From assembly GCA_017551425.1 (NCBI GenBank), contig JAFZLQ010000106.1, positions 1 through 64,000 on the forward strand: DNA of 64,000 nucleotides. The letters are read 5' to 3'. The stretch comes from Bacteroidales bacterium (GTDB lineage: Bacteria; Bacteroidota; Bacteroidia; Bacteroidales; UBA932). The notes beneath the pieces were generated by a model. That model searched no databases and had not been told where the DNA came from. It saw nothing but the letters and a program-made list of their open reading frames with translations. The stretch's first letter is position 1; each line of letters starts with the position of its first letter. The position numbers and the translations under genes are program-made. Shown here piece after piece: positions 1 through 10,272 of the stretch.

Positions 1-1224
1 CACCCTGAGTTCGCTCTCGATGGAAGCCTTGGCGGCCGTGGTCTGCCTGAGTTCTCCGATATAGTTGATAAGCGACTGCTGCATGTCTCCGAACGAGTGG
101 CTCAGCTGGCCTATCTCGTCCTCGCGGCCGTCGTCGGGGATCGTCTGGTCGAAGTTGCCCTTGGCGATGGTATCGGTCTGGGCGACAAGTTTCCTGAGCG
201 GCTTGAGTTCCTGTCCTACGATGCGCATGAAAACGATCAGCATCAGCAGCAGGCCCAGGACGACTATCACCATGACGGTGCGCCTCAGGCGCTGGAAACT
301 GCCGAAAATGTCGCTCTCGGGACAGACGATGGCGACGCTCAGGCCTGTCTTGTCGATGGGCTTGTAGAACACGTAACAGTCCACCCCGTCTATCATCAGC
401 TGCCGCATGCCTTCCTCCCCGCGCTGCATGGCCCTGCCAAGGGCGGTGAGATCCGGATCGGGTTGTTCCAGGGTGGGTGTGAAAATGGTCTGGTAGAACA
501 GCTTGGTGCTGTCCGGATGAACGAAATAGGTTCCGCTGTCGCCAATCATGATGCTGTAAGAATTCGGATAAGGCTTTACGGCGGAAATGGTGTTCGACAG
601 CAATTCGAGGGACAGGTCCACGGACAGTGTGCCTACAAACCGGCCGTCATTGTCTTTGAGCGGTTTGCAGTAGGACACTATCATATCCGTGGAGAAAACG
701 TCGTCCTCGCTGTAGTCCATGAACGGTTCTGTCCATCCGGGGCGGTCCAGAAGCTTCACCGTCTGGTACCAGTCCATGTAGAAGTATTCGTAGTCGGGAC
801 TGCCTTCCTGCGTAGTGAGGATGGTCCCGTCGTCGTTCAGGGAATAGGCGGAGAAATAGAACCCTTTCTCTTTGAAATAATCCGGCTCGAAGGATATGGA
901 ACATCCGTTTATTTCCGGATTGTTCAAAAGGACCTTGCGGGAAAAGACGAACATGGAGTCCGGATAGTCCAGCCTGCGGAGGACCAGCCAGTCTGTGTTG
1001 TCTGCGGCCACTTCCACACGGTCGAGGACCGCATCAACGCGAAGGACCGTATTCTCCAGTATCTGGGTAGCGTTGCTGATGGCCTCCTGGCGTACGCTCC
1101 CAAGGGACTGGGTGAACATGAAGCCAAGGGATGCGATGAAGATAATTGTGGCAAACAACACAATCCAGAGGCCCAGCTTCATGGGCAGGGACTGCCGTAT
1201 GGCTTTGAAGATGTTCTTTGTCAT
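1..1224 (-). CDS. dCache-HAMP membrane sensor, C-terminus outside window
   Basis: The gene is incomplete: 408 codons are visible and the reading frame stays open to the window edge. The protein has an N-terminal membrane helix (about residues 17-38), a long periplasmic region of double-Cache type (about 40-300), a second membrane helix rich in V, L and I, and a HAMP linker that contains ELKPLRKL and ends near IGQLSHSFGDM. The output domain is cut off. Because STAS and RsbW-like genes lie upstream in the same operon, I infer a SpoIIE/RsbU-type PP2C phosphatase output, but a histidine kinase or methyl-accepting output is not excluded. The ATG follows the stop of the binding-protein gene by one base. 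Confidence 0.8.
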   Translation of the reverse strand, partial: MTKNIFKAIRQSLPMKLGLWIVLFATIIFIASLGFMFTQSLGSVRQEAISNATQILENTVLRVDAVLDRVEVAADNTDWLVLRRLDYPDSMFVFSRKVLLNNPEINGCSISFEPDYFKEKGFYFSAYSLNDDGTILTTQEGSPDYEYFYMDWYQTVKLLDRPGWTEPFMDYSEDDVFSTDMIVSYCKPLKDNDGRFVGTLSVDLSLELLSNTISAVKPYPNSYSIMIGDSGTYFVHPDSTKLFYQTIFTPTLEQPDPDLTALGRAMQRGEEGMRQLMIDGVDCYVFYKPIDKTGLSVAIVCPESDIFGSFQRLRRTVMVIVVLGLLLMLIVFMRIVGQELKPLRKLVAQTDTIAKGNFDQTIPDDGREDEIGQLSHSFGDMQQSLINYIGELRQTTAAKASIESELRV

Positions 1225-1225
1225 T

Positions 1226-2176
1226 CTATTCTCCCACCAGTTGTTCGTAACTAACTTCTTTCCTGATAAGGCCGCCTTCCGTCATAAGGTCGCTGGCCAG
1301 CTTCACCATATCCGGGCGCAGGCGGAAATCCCTCCCGCCGGAATCCTTGTCCACCTGGAGACGCAGCACTTCAGCGAGCATAAGCTTCTGCAGGGTGCGG
1401 TTGGTGGCGATGTGGTTTGCCGTAACATATTTCATTACGATGTCGAGAGTCTCCTCGGGGTGCTCTGCGGCCCATTCCCAGCCGCGGCGGCTTGCTTCTG
1501 CAAACCTGCGGGCCTGGTCTTTGTGCTTGAGGTAGTACGACCTGTACATGTACACGCCGTCTTCCTGGATGTTGTAGCCATGGTCGCAGAAACGGTACAC
1601 GTCCTTGTCGGACAGCTCGATGCCCGTCTGCAGTACCTGATAGTACTCGTTGTAGCTCATGGCGAGGATGGCGTCCAGGGCCCCTTTTGTGAATAGATTC
1701 ACGCTGGATGCGAAACGGATCCACTCGTAATCCAGATGTTCCTTCCGGCTCAAGCACATGGCAATCTGGCCGAACCCCACGCTCCAGGTGCCAACACGGG
1801 CTCCCTTCTGGGTGAGCGGGTCCTGTCCTCGCCTGGAGATGATGACCATGGCGTTGTTCATGGAGGTCTGCAGGATATTCACGAGGGGAATGCCGTTGTC
1901 TATGATCTCCATGGCCTGGCAGAGCTGCAGTGTGGTTGCCTGGCACTGGTTGCGCCTGGCGCGTTCCAGGGCCGGAGTGGATGCCGAAGGATGGACTATT
2001 TCCACGTCGAGCCCGAGCTCTTTGTAAAAACCCTGTTCCAGGGCGACGTAGTAGCCTGCGAACTGGGCCTGCGCCGTCCATTGCGGGGTAAATACAAAGC
2101 GCTCCTGGGCTCCTGCGGACGTGAAGGCGACAAGAGCGAGAACGACCGGCAGCAGTGCCTGTCCTTTTCTTCCCAT
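1226..2176 (-). CDS. NMT1/THI5-like periplasmic substrate-binding protein
   Basis: The 316-residue protein has a signal peptide ending near AGAQ (residues 20-24) and the type-2 periplasmic binding fold seen in SsuA/THI5/NMT1 proteins: FTPQWTAQAQFAGYYVALEQG followed later by MNNAMVIISR and ARVGTWSVGFG. Such proteins bind small ligands such as pyrimidine precursors, sulfonates or nitrate for ABC importers. No permease or ATPase gene lies nearby. The next gene is a membrane sensor starting 1 nt after this stop, so a ligand-presenting role for that sensor is a reasonable inference. The ligand is unknown. Confidence 0.85.
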   Translation of the reverse strand: MGRKGQALLPVVLALVAFTSAGAQERFVFTPQWTAQAQFAGYYVALEQGFYKELGLDVEIVHPSASTPALERARRNQCQATTLQLCQAMEIIDNGIPLVNILQTSMNNAMVIISRRGQDPLTQKGARVGTWSVGFGQIAMCLSRKEHLDYEWIRFASSVNLFTKGALDAILAMSYNEYYQVLQTGIELSDKDVYRFCDHGYNIQEDGVYMYRSYYLKHKDQARRFAEASRRGWEWAAEHPEETLDIVMKYVTANHIATNRTLQKLMLAEVLRLQVDKDSGGRDFRLRPDMVKLASDLMTEGGLIRKEVSYEQLVGE

Positions 2177-2177
2177 A

Positions 2178-2732
2178 TTACTTGATGGCCTTCAGGATGC
2201 GGTCTGCCAGAAGGTAGCAGTGGCCGCCGGTGCGTGCGGAGACAAGGTCGCCGTCCACCACAACGTCTGCGTCAACATAATCGACGCCGTAATTCTTTGC
2301 GTCGCCAAGCAGGTTGTTGTGCACGGTCATCTTGCGTCCCTTCACCAGCTCCGAAACGGGGGAGAGCAGCCACAGGCCATGGCAGATGACGCCTTTCACT
2401 ATGTCTTTGCGGGCAAAGACCTTCTTGAGGAACTCGCATGCCGGGGGGATCTTGTTCACATCCTCGGTATAGCGGAGACGGTCGGAAACCATGCCTGCAG
2501 GAACTATGACCGCTGCATACTCGTCGAGGTCCTTGTCCGTGAGCTTCTCGAAGCTCTCGTTGCAATAGAAGGGAGCCCGGAACTCATGCCCGAGGAAGCT
2601 TATGGAATCGTTGCCCCACAGGCGGGAGAGGAAATGGACTTCGTAGCCGGCCTCCTTGAAACGGAACTGATAGTAGAAAATTTCATTCTCGTAGAAATCG
2701 CTCTCGATCAGGATTCCTATTTTATTCTTCAT
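2178..2732 (-). CDS. DJ-1/PfpI family protein
   Basis: The 184-residue protein starts with a beta-strand (KIGILIES) and has the nucleophile-elbow motif GVICHGLWLL with Cys117 followed by His118, as in the PfpI/DJ-1 glutamine-amidotransferase-like family. Members include glyoxalases, deglycase-like proteins, chaperones and proteases, so the reaction cannot be named. It overlaps the upstream RsbW-like gene by 11 nt and lies 1 nt before the binding-protein gene, so it is translated within the signalling operon. Confidence 0.85.
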   Translation of the reverse strand: MKNKIGILIESDFYENEIFYYQFRFKEAGYEVHFLSRLWGNDSISFLGHEFRAPFYCNESFEKLTDKDLDEYAAVIVPAGMVSDRLRYTEDVNKIPPACEFLKKVFARKDIVKGVICHGLWLLSPVSELVKGRKMTVHNNLLGDAKNYGVDYVDADVVVDGDLVSARTGGHCYLLADRILKAIK

Positions 2733-3138
2733 TGCTGACTTTCTTTTTGATGGTTAAAATGTTCTCGTTGTTTACGAAATCGTAGGTGACCTCGTCCATC
2801 ATCTTGATTGTCAGGAAGATACCGAGGCCGCCGATTCTCCGCTCCTCGAGCGGAAGAGTGATGTCGGGCATCTCCTTCGCGAGCGGATTGAAGGGTACGC
2901 CGCCATCCTTCAGGCGGATGGAGATGCAGCTGTCGTCCTTTTCTATTTCAACGTCGAGGTAGCCGTCCTCCGAGCCCTCGGGGTAGGCGTAATCCGCCAC
3001 GTTCACTACGAGTTCTTCGCAAACGAGGCGGATGACGTTGAATTCTTTCTTACACGATGCCACCTCCGGGGTATGGAGGATGGCATCGAGTATTTCAAGA
3101 GCCTTTCCGGAGACAGGCTGGAAATGAAGGAGTCTCAT
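2722..3138 (-). CDS. RsbW-like serine kinase / anti-sigma ATPase
   Basis: The 138-residue protein is a stand-alone GHKL ATPase domain. It shows the N box (EELVVNVADYAYP, residues 41-53, with the Mg-binding Asn near 46), the G1 box (DGGVPFNP, about 78-85) and the glycine-rich lid (GGLGIFLTIKMMD, about 103-115). This is the architecture of RsbW/SpoIIAB kinases, which phosphorylate a STAS partner and sequester a target. It overlaps the end of the STAS gene 3135-3446 by 4 nt, the usual arrangement of antagonist and kinase. The target is not visible; no sigma factor gene is adjacent. Confidence 0.87.
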   Translation of the reverse strand: MRLLHFQPVSGKALEILDAILHTPEVASCKKEFNVIRLVCEELVVNVADYAYPEGSEDGYLDVEIEKDDSCISIRLKDGGVPFNPLAKEMPDITLPLEERRIGGLGIFLTIKMMDEVTYDFVNNENILTIKKKVSNEE

Positions 3139-3446
3139 TTGTTGACGAAGGAGATGTAATCCTGGATGCCGGTCATCTCGAAGACGTCGCGGATGTCCTT
3201 GGCGCAGTTAACGAACTCGATTGCAGGGTTGCTGCCGAGTTTCTGCTTCGCAAAGATGATGGTGCGGATGCCGCTGCTGGCGATGTACTTGAGGGCGGTT
3301 GCATCAAAGACGACTTTCTCGACGCCCTTGTCGCGATACTGGTTCAGCAGCTCCATGAGTGCGGGGGAGTTGCCGGTTGCAAGTTCTTCACCCAGTACGA
3401 TGTCCAGGACGGAACCATTCAGCTTGACTTCAAATTGATTTTCCAT
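3135..3446 (-). CDS. STAS-domain anti-sigma-factor antagonist
   Basis: The 103-residue protein is a complete STAS fold. The phospho-acceptor loop reads YIASSGIRTI, with Ser58 in the position phosphorylated in SpoIIAA/RsbV. It is coupled by a 4-nt overlap to the RsbW-like ATPase, and together they form a canonical partner-switch pair. A second STAS gene lies upstream at 5598-5903 with glgX between them. Confidence in the family is high; the signalling partners are inferred from gene order. Confidence 0.9.
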   Translation of the reverse strand: MENQFEVKLNGSVLDIVLGEELATGNSPALMELLNQYRDKGVEKVVFDATALKYIASSGIRTIIFAKQKLGSNPAIEFVNCAKDIRDVFEMTGIQDYISFVNK

Positions 3447-3469
3447 AATTAGTTGATTTTTAAATTGTT

Positions 3470-5593
<2,124 letters not shown>

Positions 5594-5597
5594 GGGC

Positions 5598-5903
5598 TCA
5601 AATCTTCTTCTGGCACTCGTCAACCGAGTCGAAATAGTCAAAGAATTTCTCGAATCCGGTCATCCCCATTACGTCCCTTACCTCGGAGCACACGTTCACA
5701 AGGCAGATTTTATGTCCCTTGGACGCTGCGATCTTGTACGAGTACAGGAGGACGCGGAGGCCGGCACTGGAGACATAGGTGCAATCGGTCATATCGAGTA
5801 TGATGCTGTTGCCCCTGTCGAATACGGCCAGGATCTTTTCCTGTTCCTGGGCGCTGTTGGAAGAATCCAGCGACGCGCCCAGTTTATAAACTTCAGCAGC
5901 CAT
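5598..5903 (-). CDS. STAS-domain protein (second antagonist)
   Basis: The 101-residue STAS domain has the acceptor motif CTYVSSAGLRVLL with Ser46 at the expected phosphorylation site, followed by a small hydrophobic helix. It is only modestly similar to the other STAS protein of the operon, so the two may answer different kinases or phosphatases. It ends 4 nt before glgX and starts 6 nt after the AGE-family gene, so it is inside one transcription unit. Confidence 0.88.
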   Translation of the reverse strand: MAAEVYKLGASLDSSNSAQEQEKILAVFDRGNSIILDMTDCTYVSSAGLRVLLYSYKIAASKGHKICLVNVCSEVRDVMGMTGFEKFFDYFDSVDECQKKI

Positions 5904-5909
5904 TCCGTC

Positions 5910-7769
5910 TTAGTCTTTAGGGACGAGAACGACCTTCACCTTAGGCCTGTAATCCACTGCGGGAAGCTGGACGGTGAGCTTTTCGGCGTCGAACTTGGTC
6001 CACTCCCTGTCGTCGATCCACACCTTGTCGATCTTCACGCTGCCGACGGGCAGGATGTCGGGCTGCACGCGGAGGATGCTGTCCTTGAATCCGTTGACCT
6101 GGGGCTTGAAGTAAAGGGTGAGGGGCTTCTTGGTGTTGAGGAGGTTGGTGTAGGTGGCTGCAAGGTATGCGAGCTCCACGGAGTGGTATGCACTCATGGA
6201 GTGGCTGCCCTTCTTGCGCTCGGTACCGAGCAGGTAAGGCAGACCGTTGGCCAGCACGTTGAAGTAAACGGCACCGTCCTCGTGGTCGAGGAAGTAGGTG
6301 TTGTAGAATGCTGCGGACTCGCGGGCATACTTCAGGTAATCGGCATCCTTGAACAGGCCGTAGAGGATCTCATAGGCGAGGATTGCCTGCTCCTGCTGCC
6401 ACCATGCCTTGCGGTCGTGCCATGCGAAGCGGTAGTATTCCTCGCTGCCGTGAAGCTTGCGCTCCATGACGTCGTACCAGCCGCCGCGCTGTACGTCCAT
6501 ACCGACCTTGGGCATGACCTCGGCGATATGCTTTGCGAACTTGACATAAGAATCCTTGGGGCAGATGCTCTGGAAACGCATGAGGTTCCATGCGATCTTG
6601 AGGTTGTGGCCTACGACGGCACGGTCCTGCTGCCAGCCCCATGTGAGGTCGTGGCTCCAGTCGTCGAGGAAGCGCTCGTTTACGAACGGGCTGTTCTCGT
6701 AGTCGGGGAAGTGGGCGGTGATGGTGTCGAAGGTGTACTCGAGGAACTTCTTGTACTTCTCGTCGCCGGTGGCAAGGTAGAGGTTGATGAGGTATGCGGG
6801 AGCATGGTCGCCGACGGAGTTCCAGTTCTTCTTGAGGCGGTTTGCACCGAGGCTTGCGCTGTCGGGGGAAAGGGTCACAGGGTCGATGTGGGAATAGTAT
6901 CCCTCGCCCTTGTTGTCCTTGAAGAAACGGTCGAAGAGGTCGATGGTGAGCTCGGCGTCACGAAGGATTGCGGGGTCGCCGTTTGCGCGGTAGGTCTGGA
7001 TGGGGCCTGCCAGTGCGTAGATCTGCTCGTACATCGGGATTGCGTCGTAGTCGTCGCCGAACTCGGAGGTGAAGATCTTCTTCTCCATGCCGTTGCCGTC
7101 AACGTCGATGCCGTGATACCAGTAAACCACGTTCTCGTCCACATCGTAGAAACGCATGTGCTTCTTGAGGTATTCGACACCCTTTTCAGCCACCTCGAGG
7201 AAGATGTCCTCGCCTGTGAGCATGAAGGCTGACGCCATACCGTAGATCATACGGCTGATGGTGTCGGTCTCCTGGCGGAATGAGTTGATCTCGCTCTTGC
7301 CGCTGAGGCTGACGGAGGTGCGGTACTTCTCGTAGTTGATGTCTCCGTCGGGGAACTGTGCGCGGATGAAGAAGTTGCAGATGCTGCGGGCCTGCTTTGC
7401 CCACCAGCCGGACTCCTCGAAACGGAACTTTCCAAGCTCGCGCTCGGGGAAATCGATCTGCTTGGCCTCGAAGCTGTATTCGCCATCCTGACGGGGATAG
7501 AAGATACCGAAGACGAAGGCCATGCGTCCGTTCTGGGAAAGAAGGGAGTACATGTTACCGGAGGCGTCCTGGTAAGGCTCGTCGAGGTTGCGGAGCAGAC
7601 GGGCGAAGGTGGTGGGGGTGAGGGCGACGTCGAACGTACGGTTGTCGCTCGTCGTGAGCTTGAAGCACTTGCCTTTCTCGTCGAAATCGCTTACATAACC
7701 GGCAATCAGATCGGTAAACTCAAACTGCATCTTGCCTGCAGGTTTGAACACTTTGAAATTGTCTTTCAT
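5910..7769 (-). CDS. AGE family epimerase/isomerase with N-terminal extension
   Basis: The 619-residue protein has about 105 N-terminal residues of beta-rich sequence (FEFTDLIAGYVSDFDEKGK) and then the (alpha/alpha)6 barrel of N-acylglucosamine 2-epimerase relatives, seen in SISRMIYGMASAFMLTGE, DDWSHDLTWGWQQDRAVVGH and NLKIAWNLMR. Family members interconvert free or linked sugars such as GlcNAc/ManNAc or glucose/mannose-containing disaccharides. The protein is longer than the usual 390-410 residues because of the N-terminal domain. The substrate is not predictable. It follows an MFS gene, which may import the sugar. No signal peptide is present, so it is cytoplasmic. Confidence 0.85.
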   Translation of the reverse strand: MKDNFKVFKPAGKMQFEFTDLIAGYVSDFDEKGKCFKLTTSDNRTFDVALTPTTFARLLRNLDEPYQDASGNMYSLLSQNGRMAFVFGIFYPRQDGEYSFEAKQIDFPERELGKFRFEESGWWAKQARSICNFFIRAQFPDGDINYEKYRTSVSLSGKSEINSFRQETDTISRMIYGMASAFMLTGEDIFLEVAEKGVEYLKKHMRFYDVDENVVYWYHGIDVDGNGMEKKIFTSEFGDDYDAIPMYEQIYALAGPIQTYRANGDPAILRDAELTIDLFDRFFKDNKGEGYYSHIDPVTLSPDSASLGANRLKKNWNSVGDHAPAYLINLYLATGDEKYKKFLEYTFDTITAHFPDYENSPFVNERFLDDWSHDLTWGWQQDRAVVGHNLKIAWNLMRFQSICPKDSYVKFAKHIAEVMPKVGMDVQRGGWYDVMERKLHGSEEYYRFAWHDRKAWWQQEQAILAYEILYGLFKDADYLKYARESAAFYNTYFLDHEDGAVYFNVLANGLPYLLGTERKKGSHSMSAYHSVELAYLAATYTNLLNTKKPLTLYFKPQVNGFKDSILRVQPDILPVGSVKIDKVWIDDREWTKFDAEKLTVQLPAVDYRPKVKVVLVPKD

Positions 7770-7803
7770 CTTTTTTTGTGTTTGTGTAATATATGATTGA
7801 TTA

Positions 7804-9030
7804 TTAATTCATACAGTTTGCACAGCACTCTTTAACCTCGTGCTCTACAATGGGCTTCTTGGGAAGCGTGGATGTGAATATAAGTACCAGTACGCCTATG
7901 GCCACGCTGGTGATGGCGGCCACGACGAAGCGCTGGCGCAACGCCTCGGGAGTGGATCCGTTGACGAACAGGTTGATGTAGATGGGCGATACGAACTGTC
8001 CCAGCTGAGCCACCGACATGATTATGGCGATGCCGAATGTGCGCTGGCGGGGGGTAACGATACGCGGCAGGTACAGCGAGATGGGAGGCAGGGCGAAGCC
8101 GCCGCCGAGTCCCACCACGAGGCATCCTGCCATCACCATTCCGAACGACTGTGCCACGGAGATCATCATATAGCCCGCTGCCATGATGGCGGCTGCGATG
8201 GGCATGGTCCAGTCTTTGAGCTTGCCCATGATGATGCCCAGCGTGAGGCCCGCGAGTATGGCGGGGATTCGCATGATGGACAGGGCGTAACCGCACTGCT
8301 TTGCGTCTCCCAGGCCCAGCTTGGTCATGTAGAGGGAAAGGTCTGTGTTGATGATGAAGTAGCAGGCGAAGATCATCATTGCGAAGAATGCGAGGATGAC
8401 GATCTTGGGGTTCATCTTGTCTTTCTTGCCTGCTGCGTTGACCACGGGCGCCTTGGGCGGCATGGCGGGCAGGAAGAGGAACGCCAGGATGATGGAGACG
8501 ATGACGAAGGCGTAAACCATGAAGGAATAACGCCAGGAGATGCTCGCCAGGATACCGGACAGACTCATGAAAAGCAGTCCTCCCAACTGGTTGGACGCAC
8601 CCTGTATGCCCAGCAGCTTGCTTCGTTTGCTCACGTCGGGGGCGAAGTCGAAGATAAGCGAAGTGGACAGCGGGGTCATGATGCCGAGGCCCAGGCCGAA
8701 GAGCACGCGCATCGTGAGCAGGAGCCCGAAGTTGTTGACGAAACCTCCGGCTACGCCGAAGATGAGGAACAGGAACATGCCCGTCAGCAGAAGTTTCTTC
8801 TTGTCAACCTTCGAGGCCAGGCGCCCGGACAGAAGTCCCATGGGCATCATCACCAGCGTGGGGATGGTGAGGACGAGCTTGGCCTGGGTGGGGGTGATGG
8901 CGGGGAATGCATCCTTTATGGCGGCGATGGCCGGAGAAACAGCCGTGGGCGCCATGATGGTGAGGACAGATACCGACAGGATGGACGGTATCAGCATTTT
9001 GGGTAATTTCTTCTCCTCAGTTGCTTCCAT
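7804..9030 (-). CDS. MFS transporter
   Basis: The 408-residue protein has about 12 hydrophobic segments and a loop 2-3 motif GLLSGRLASKVDKKKLLL of major-facilitator type. The central cytoplasmic loop (PPKAPVVNAAGKKDKMNPK) separates the two six-helix halves. The C-terminal tail carries three cysteines (ECCANCMN), which is unusual and may bind a metal. It lies in the operon between an outer-membrane barrel gene (9-nt gap) and the AGE gene (34-nt gap), so import of the substrate used by the neighbouring enzymes is likely. Specificity is not inferable. Confidence 0.9.
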   Translation of the reverse strand: MEATEEKKLPKMLIPSILSVSVLTIMAPTAVSPAIAAIKDAFPAITPTQAKLVLTIPTLVMMPMGLLSGRLASKVDKKKLLLTGMFLFLIFGVAGGFVNNFGLLLTMRVLFGLGLGIMTPLSTSLIFDFAPDVSKRSKLLGIQGASNQLGGLLFMSLSGILASISWRYSFMVYAFVIVSIILAFLFLPAMPPKAPVVNAAGKKDKMNPKIVILAFFAMMIFACYFIINTDLSLYMTKLGLGDAKQCGYALSIMRIPAILAGLTLGIIMGKLKDWTMPIAAAIMAAGYMMISVAQSFGMVMAGCLVVGLGGGFALPPISLYLPRIVTPRQRTFGIAIIMSVAQLGQFVSPIYINLFVNGSTPEALRQRFVVAAITSVAIGVLVLIFTSTLPKKPIVEHEVKECCANCMN

Positions 9031-9039
9031 ATTATATAA

Positions 9040-10260
9040 TTACATAAACATTCGTGCCGGCTGTCCCACTGTGAGGCTCAGACGCAGGAAATTGACCACG
9101 CCCGCGATGAATTCGGGTTTGTCGGCGTTGATATTCTGCCAGATGAACTCCGGCGTGCAGTAATAGGTCAGGACCAGGCGTTTGGTGAGGCCCAGCTTGA
9201 AGTAGGCGCAGACCGTGGTGGCCGTATATCTGTCTGAGAACGCGCCCTGCACCTCGGCCTCTATGCCTATCTGCTTGAAGGGGTTGGCCGGATTGAGCTT
9301 GGACGGGAAGAGCCTGAAGCCCGTGGATGCCAGGAAGGTCTCCTTGAAGGCGTCGGCCTTGTCTGTGACTACCACGGGAATCTGCTTCACAATGTCGAAC
9401 GGGCCGGTGGCGTGGGGGATCTGGCCCCTGAATCCCAGGTTTCCGCCCGCATTCGCGAATACCGTGATGGCGGGACGCTTGTAGGCGACCTCGGCCTCGT
9501 ACGAGAAATACGAGTCGGTGCCGGTGAAATCGGGGATGAAGGAAGTCATGTCCTTCTCGAACTGGCGGTTGTACGACACGATGCTGTGCATCTGCAGGCC
9601 GCTCTTGAACTCCTGGTGAATGCCGGCGTATGCGGCTTTGAAATCCAGCGGTTTGAAATCGGGCTTGAGGCCGATGAAGAACACAGGGCCGCCCTTCTTG
9701 CTGAAGCTGCCGTCGAACTCGATGGCGTCGTTGATGAAGATCTTGCGCCCGTAAACGTGTGCGGACGACTCTTCCAGGGCGATGCGGCCGAAGAACTGCG
9801 ACTCCGAAACCGTGTTTCCAAGGCGTCCGACGCGGATCTTGAGGTTGTTGCGGAAATAGTGCTCCACCTCGAGGTTGGTCACCACCACCGACGCGTCGTT
9901 CTTCACGCCCGGCTCATTGTCGAGGAACGATACGGTGAAGTATGCGTTGGTGCGCTCGGGCAGTGCCGCCGAAAACACAAGGTCTGCGCGTTGCCTGTAG
10001 TACGTGGGGTTGGGCAGGGACCCTGTGACTCCGTCGTCGTTGGTGACGGCGAACGCCACGTCCTGGGCCAGCTGCATTGCGATGTTGACGACGTTGACCT
10101 TGCTGGTATCAACGTCGAAACCCTTGAACGTCTGGGCCTCGGATATCGCCGCGTTGAAGGTCGAATCGGCCTTGAACGATACGGTCAGGTCCTGGGCACA
10201 GATGCTGCCGCCCGACGCGAGGAGCGCCAGGACGGTCCAGCAGAATCTCTTGAACTTCAT
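9040..10260 (-). CDS. Outer-membrane beta-barrel porin-like protein
   Basis: The 406-residue protein has a signal peptide (cleavage near SICAQ, residue 23) and alternating strands rich in aromatic and charged residues, such as LKIRVGRLGN, FTGTDSYFSYEAEVAYKR and LGLTKRLVLTYYCTPEF. These are typical of porins. No domain beyond a general barrel is recognised. It is 12 nt after the TPP-enzyme gene and 9 nt before the MFS gene, so it may be the outer-membrane entry route of the same pathway. Confidence 0.7.
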   Translation of the reverse strand: MKFKRFCWTVLALLASGGSICAQDLTVSFKADSTFNAAISEAQTFKGFDVDTSKVNVVNIAMQLAQDVAFAVTNDDGVTGSLPNPTYYRQRADLVFSAALPERTNAYFTVSFLDNEPGVKNDASVVVTNLEVEHYFRNNLKIRVGRLGNTVSESQFFGRIALEESSAHVYGRKIFINDAIEFDGSFSKKGGPVFFIGLKPDFKPLDFKAAYAGIHQEFKSGLQMHSIVSYNRQFEKDMTSFIPDFTGTDSYFSYEAEVAYKRPAITVFANAGGNLGFRGQIPHATGPFDIVKQIPVVVTDKADAFKETFLASTGFRLFPSKLNPANPFKQIGIEAEVQGAFSDRYTATTVCAYFKLGLTKRLVLTYYCTPEFIWQNINADKPEFIAGVVNFLRLSLTVGQPARMFM

Positions 10261-10272
10261 CCGGTTTCGGCT

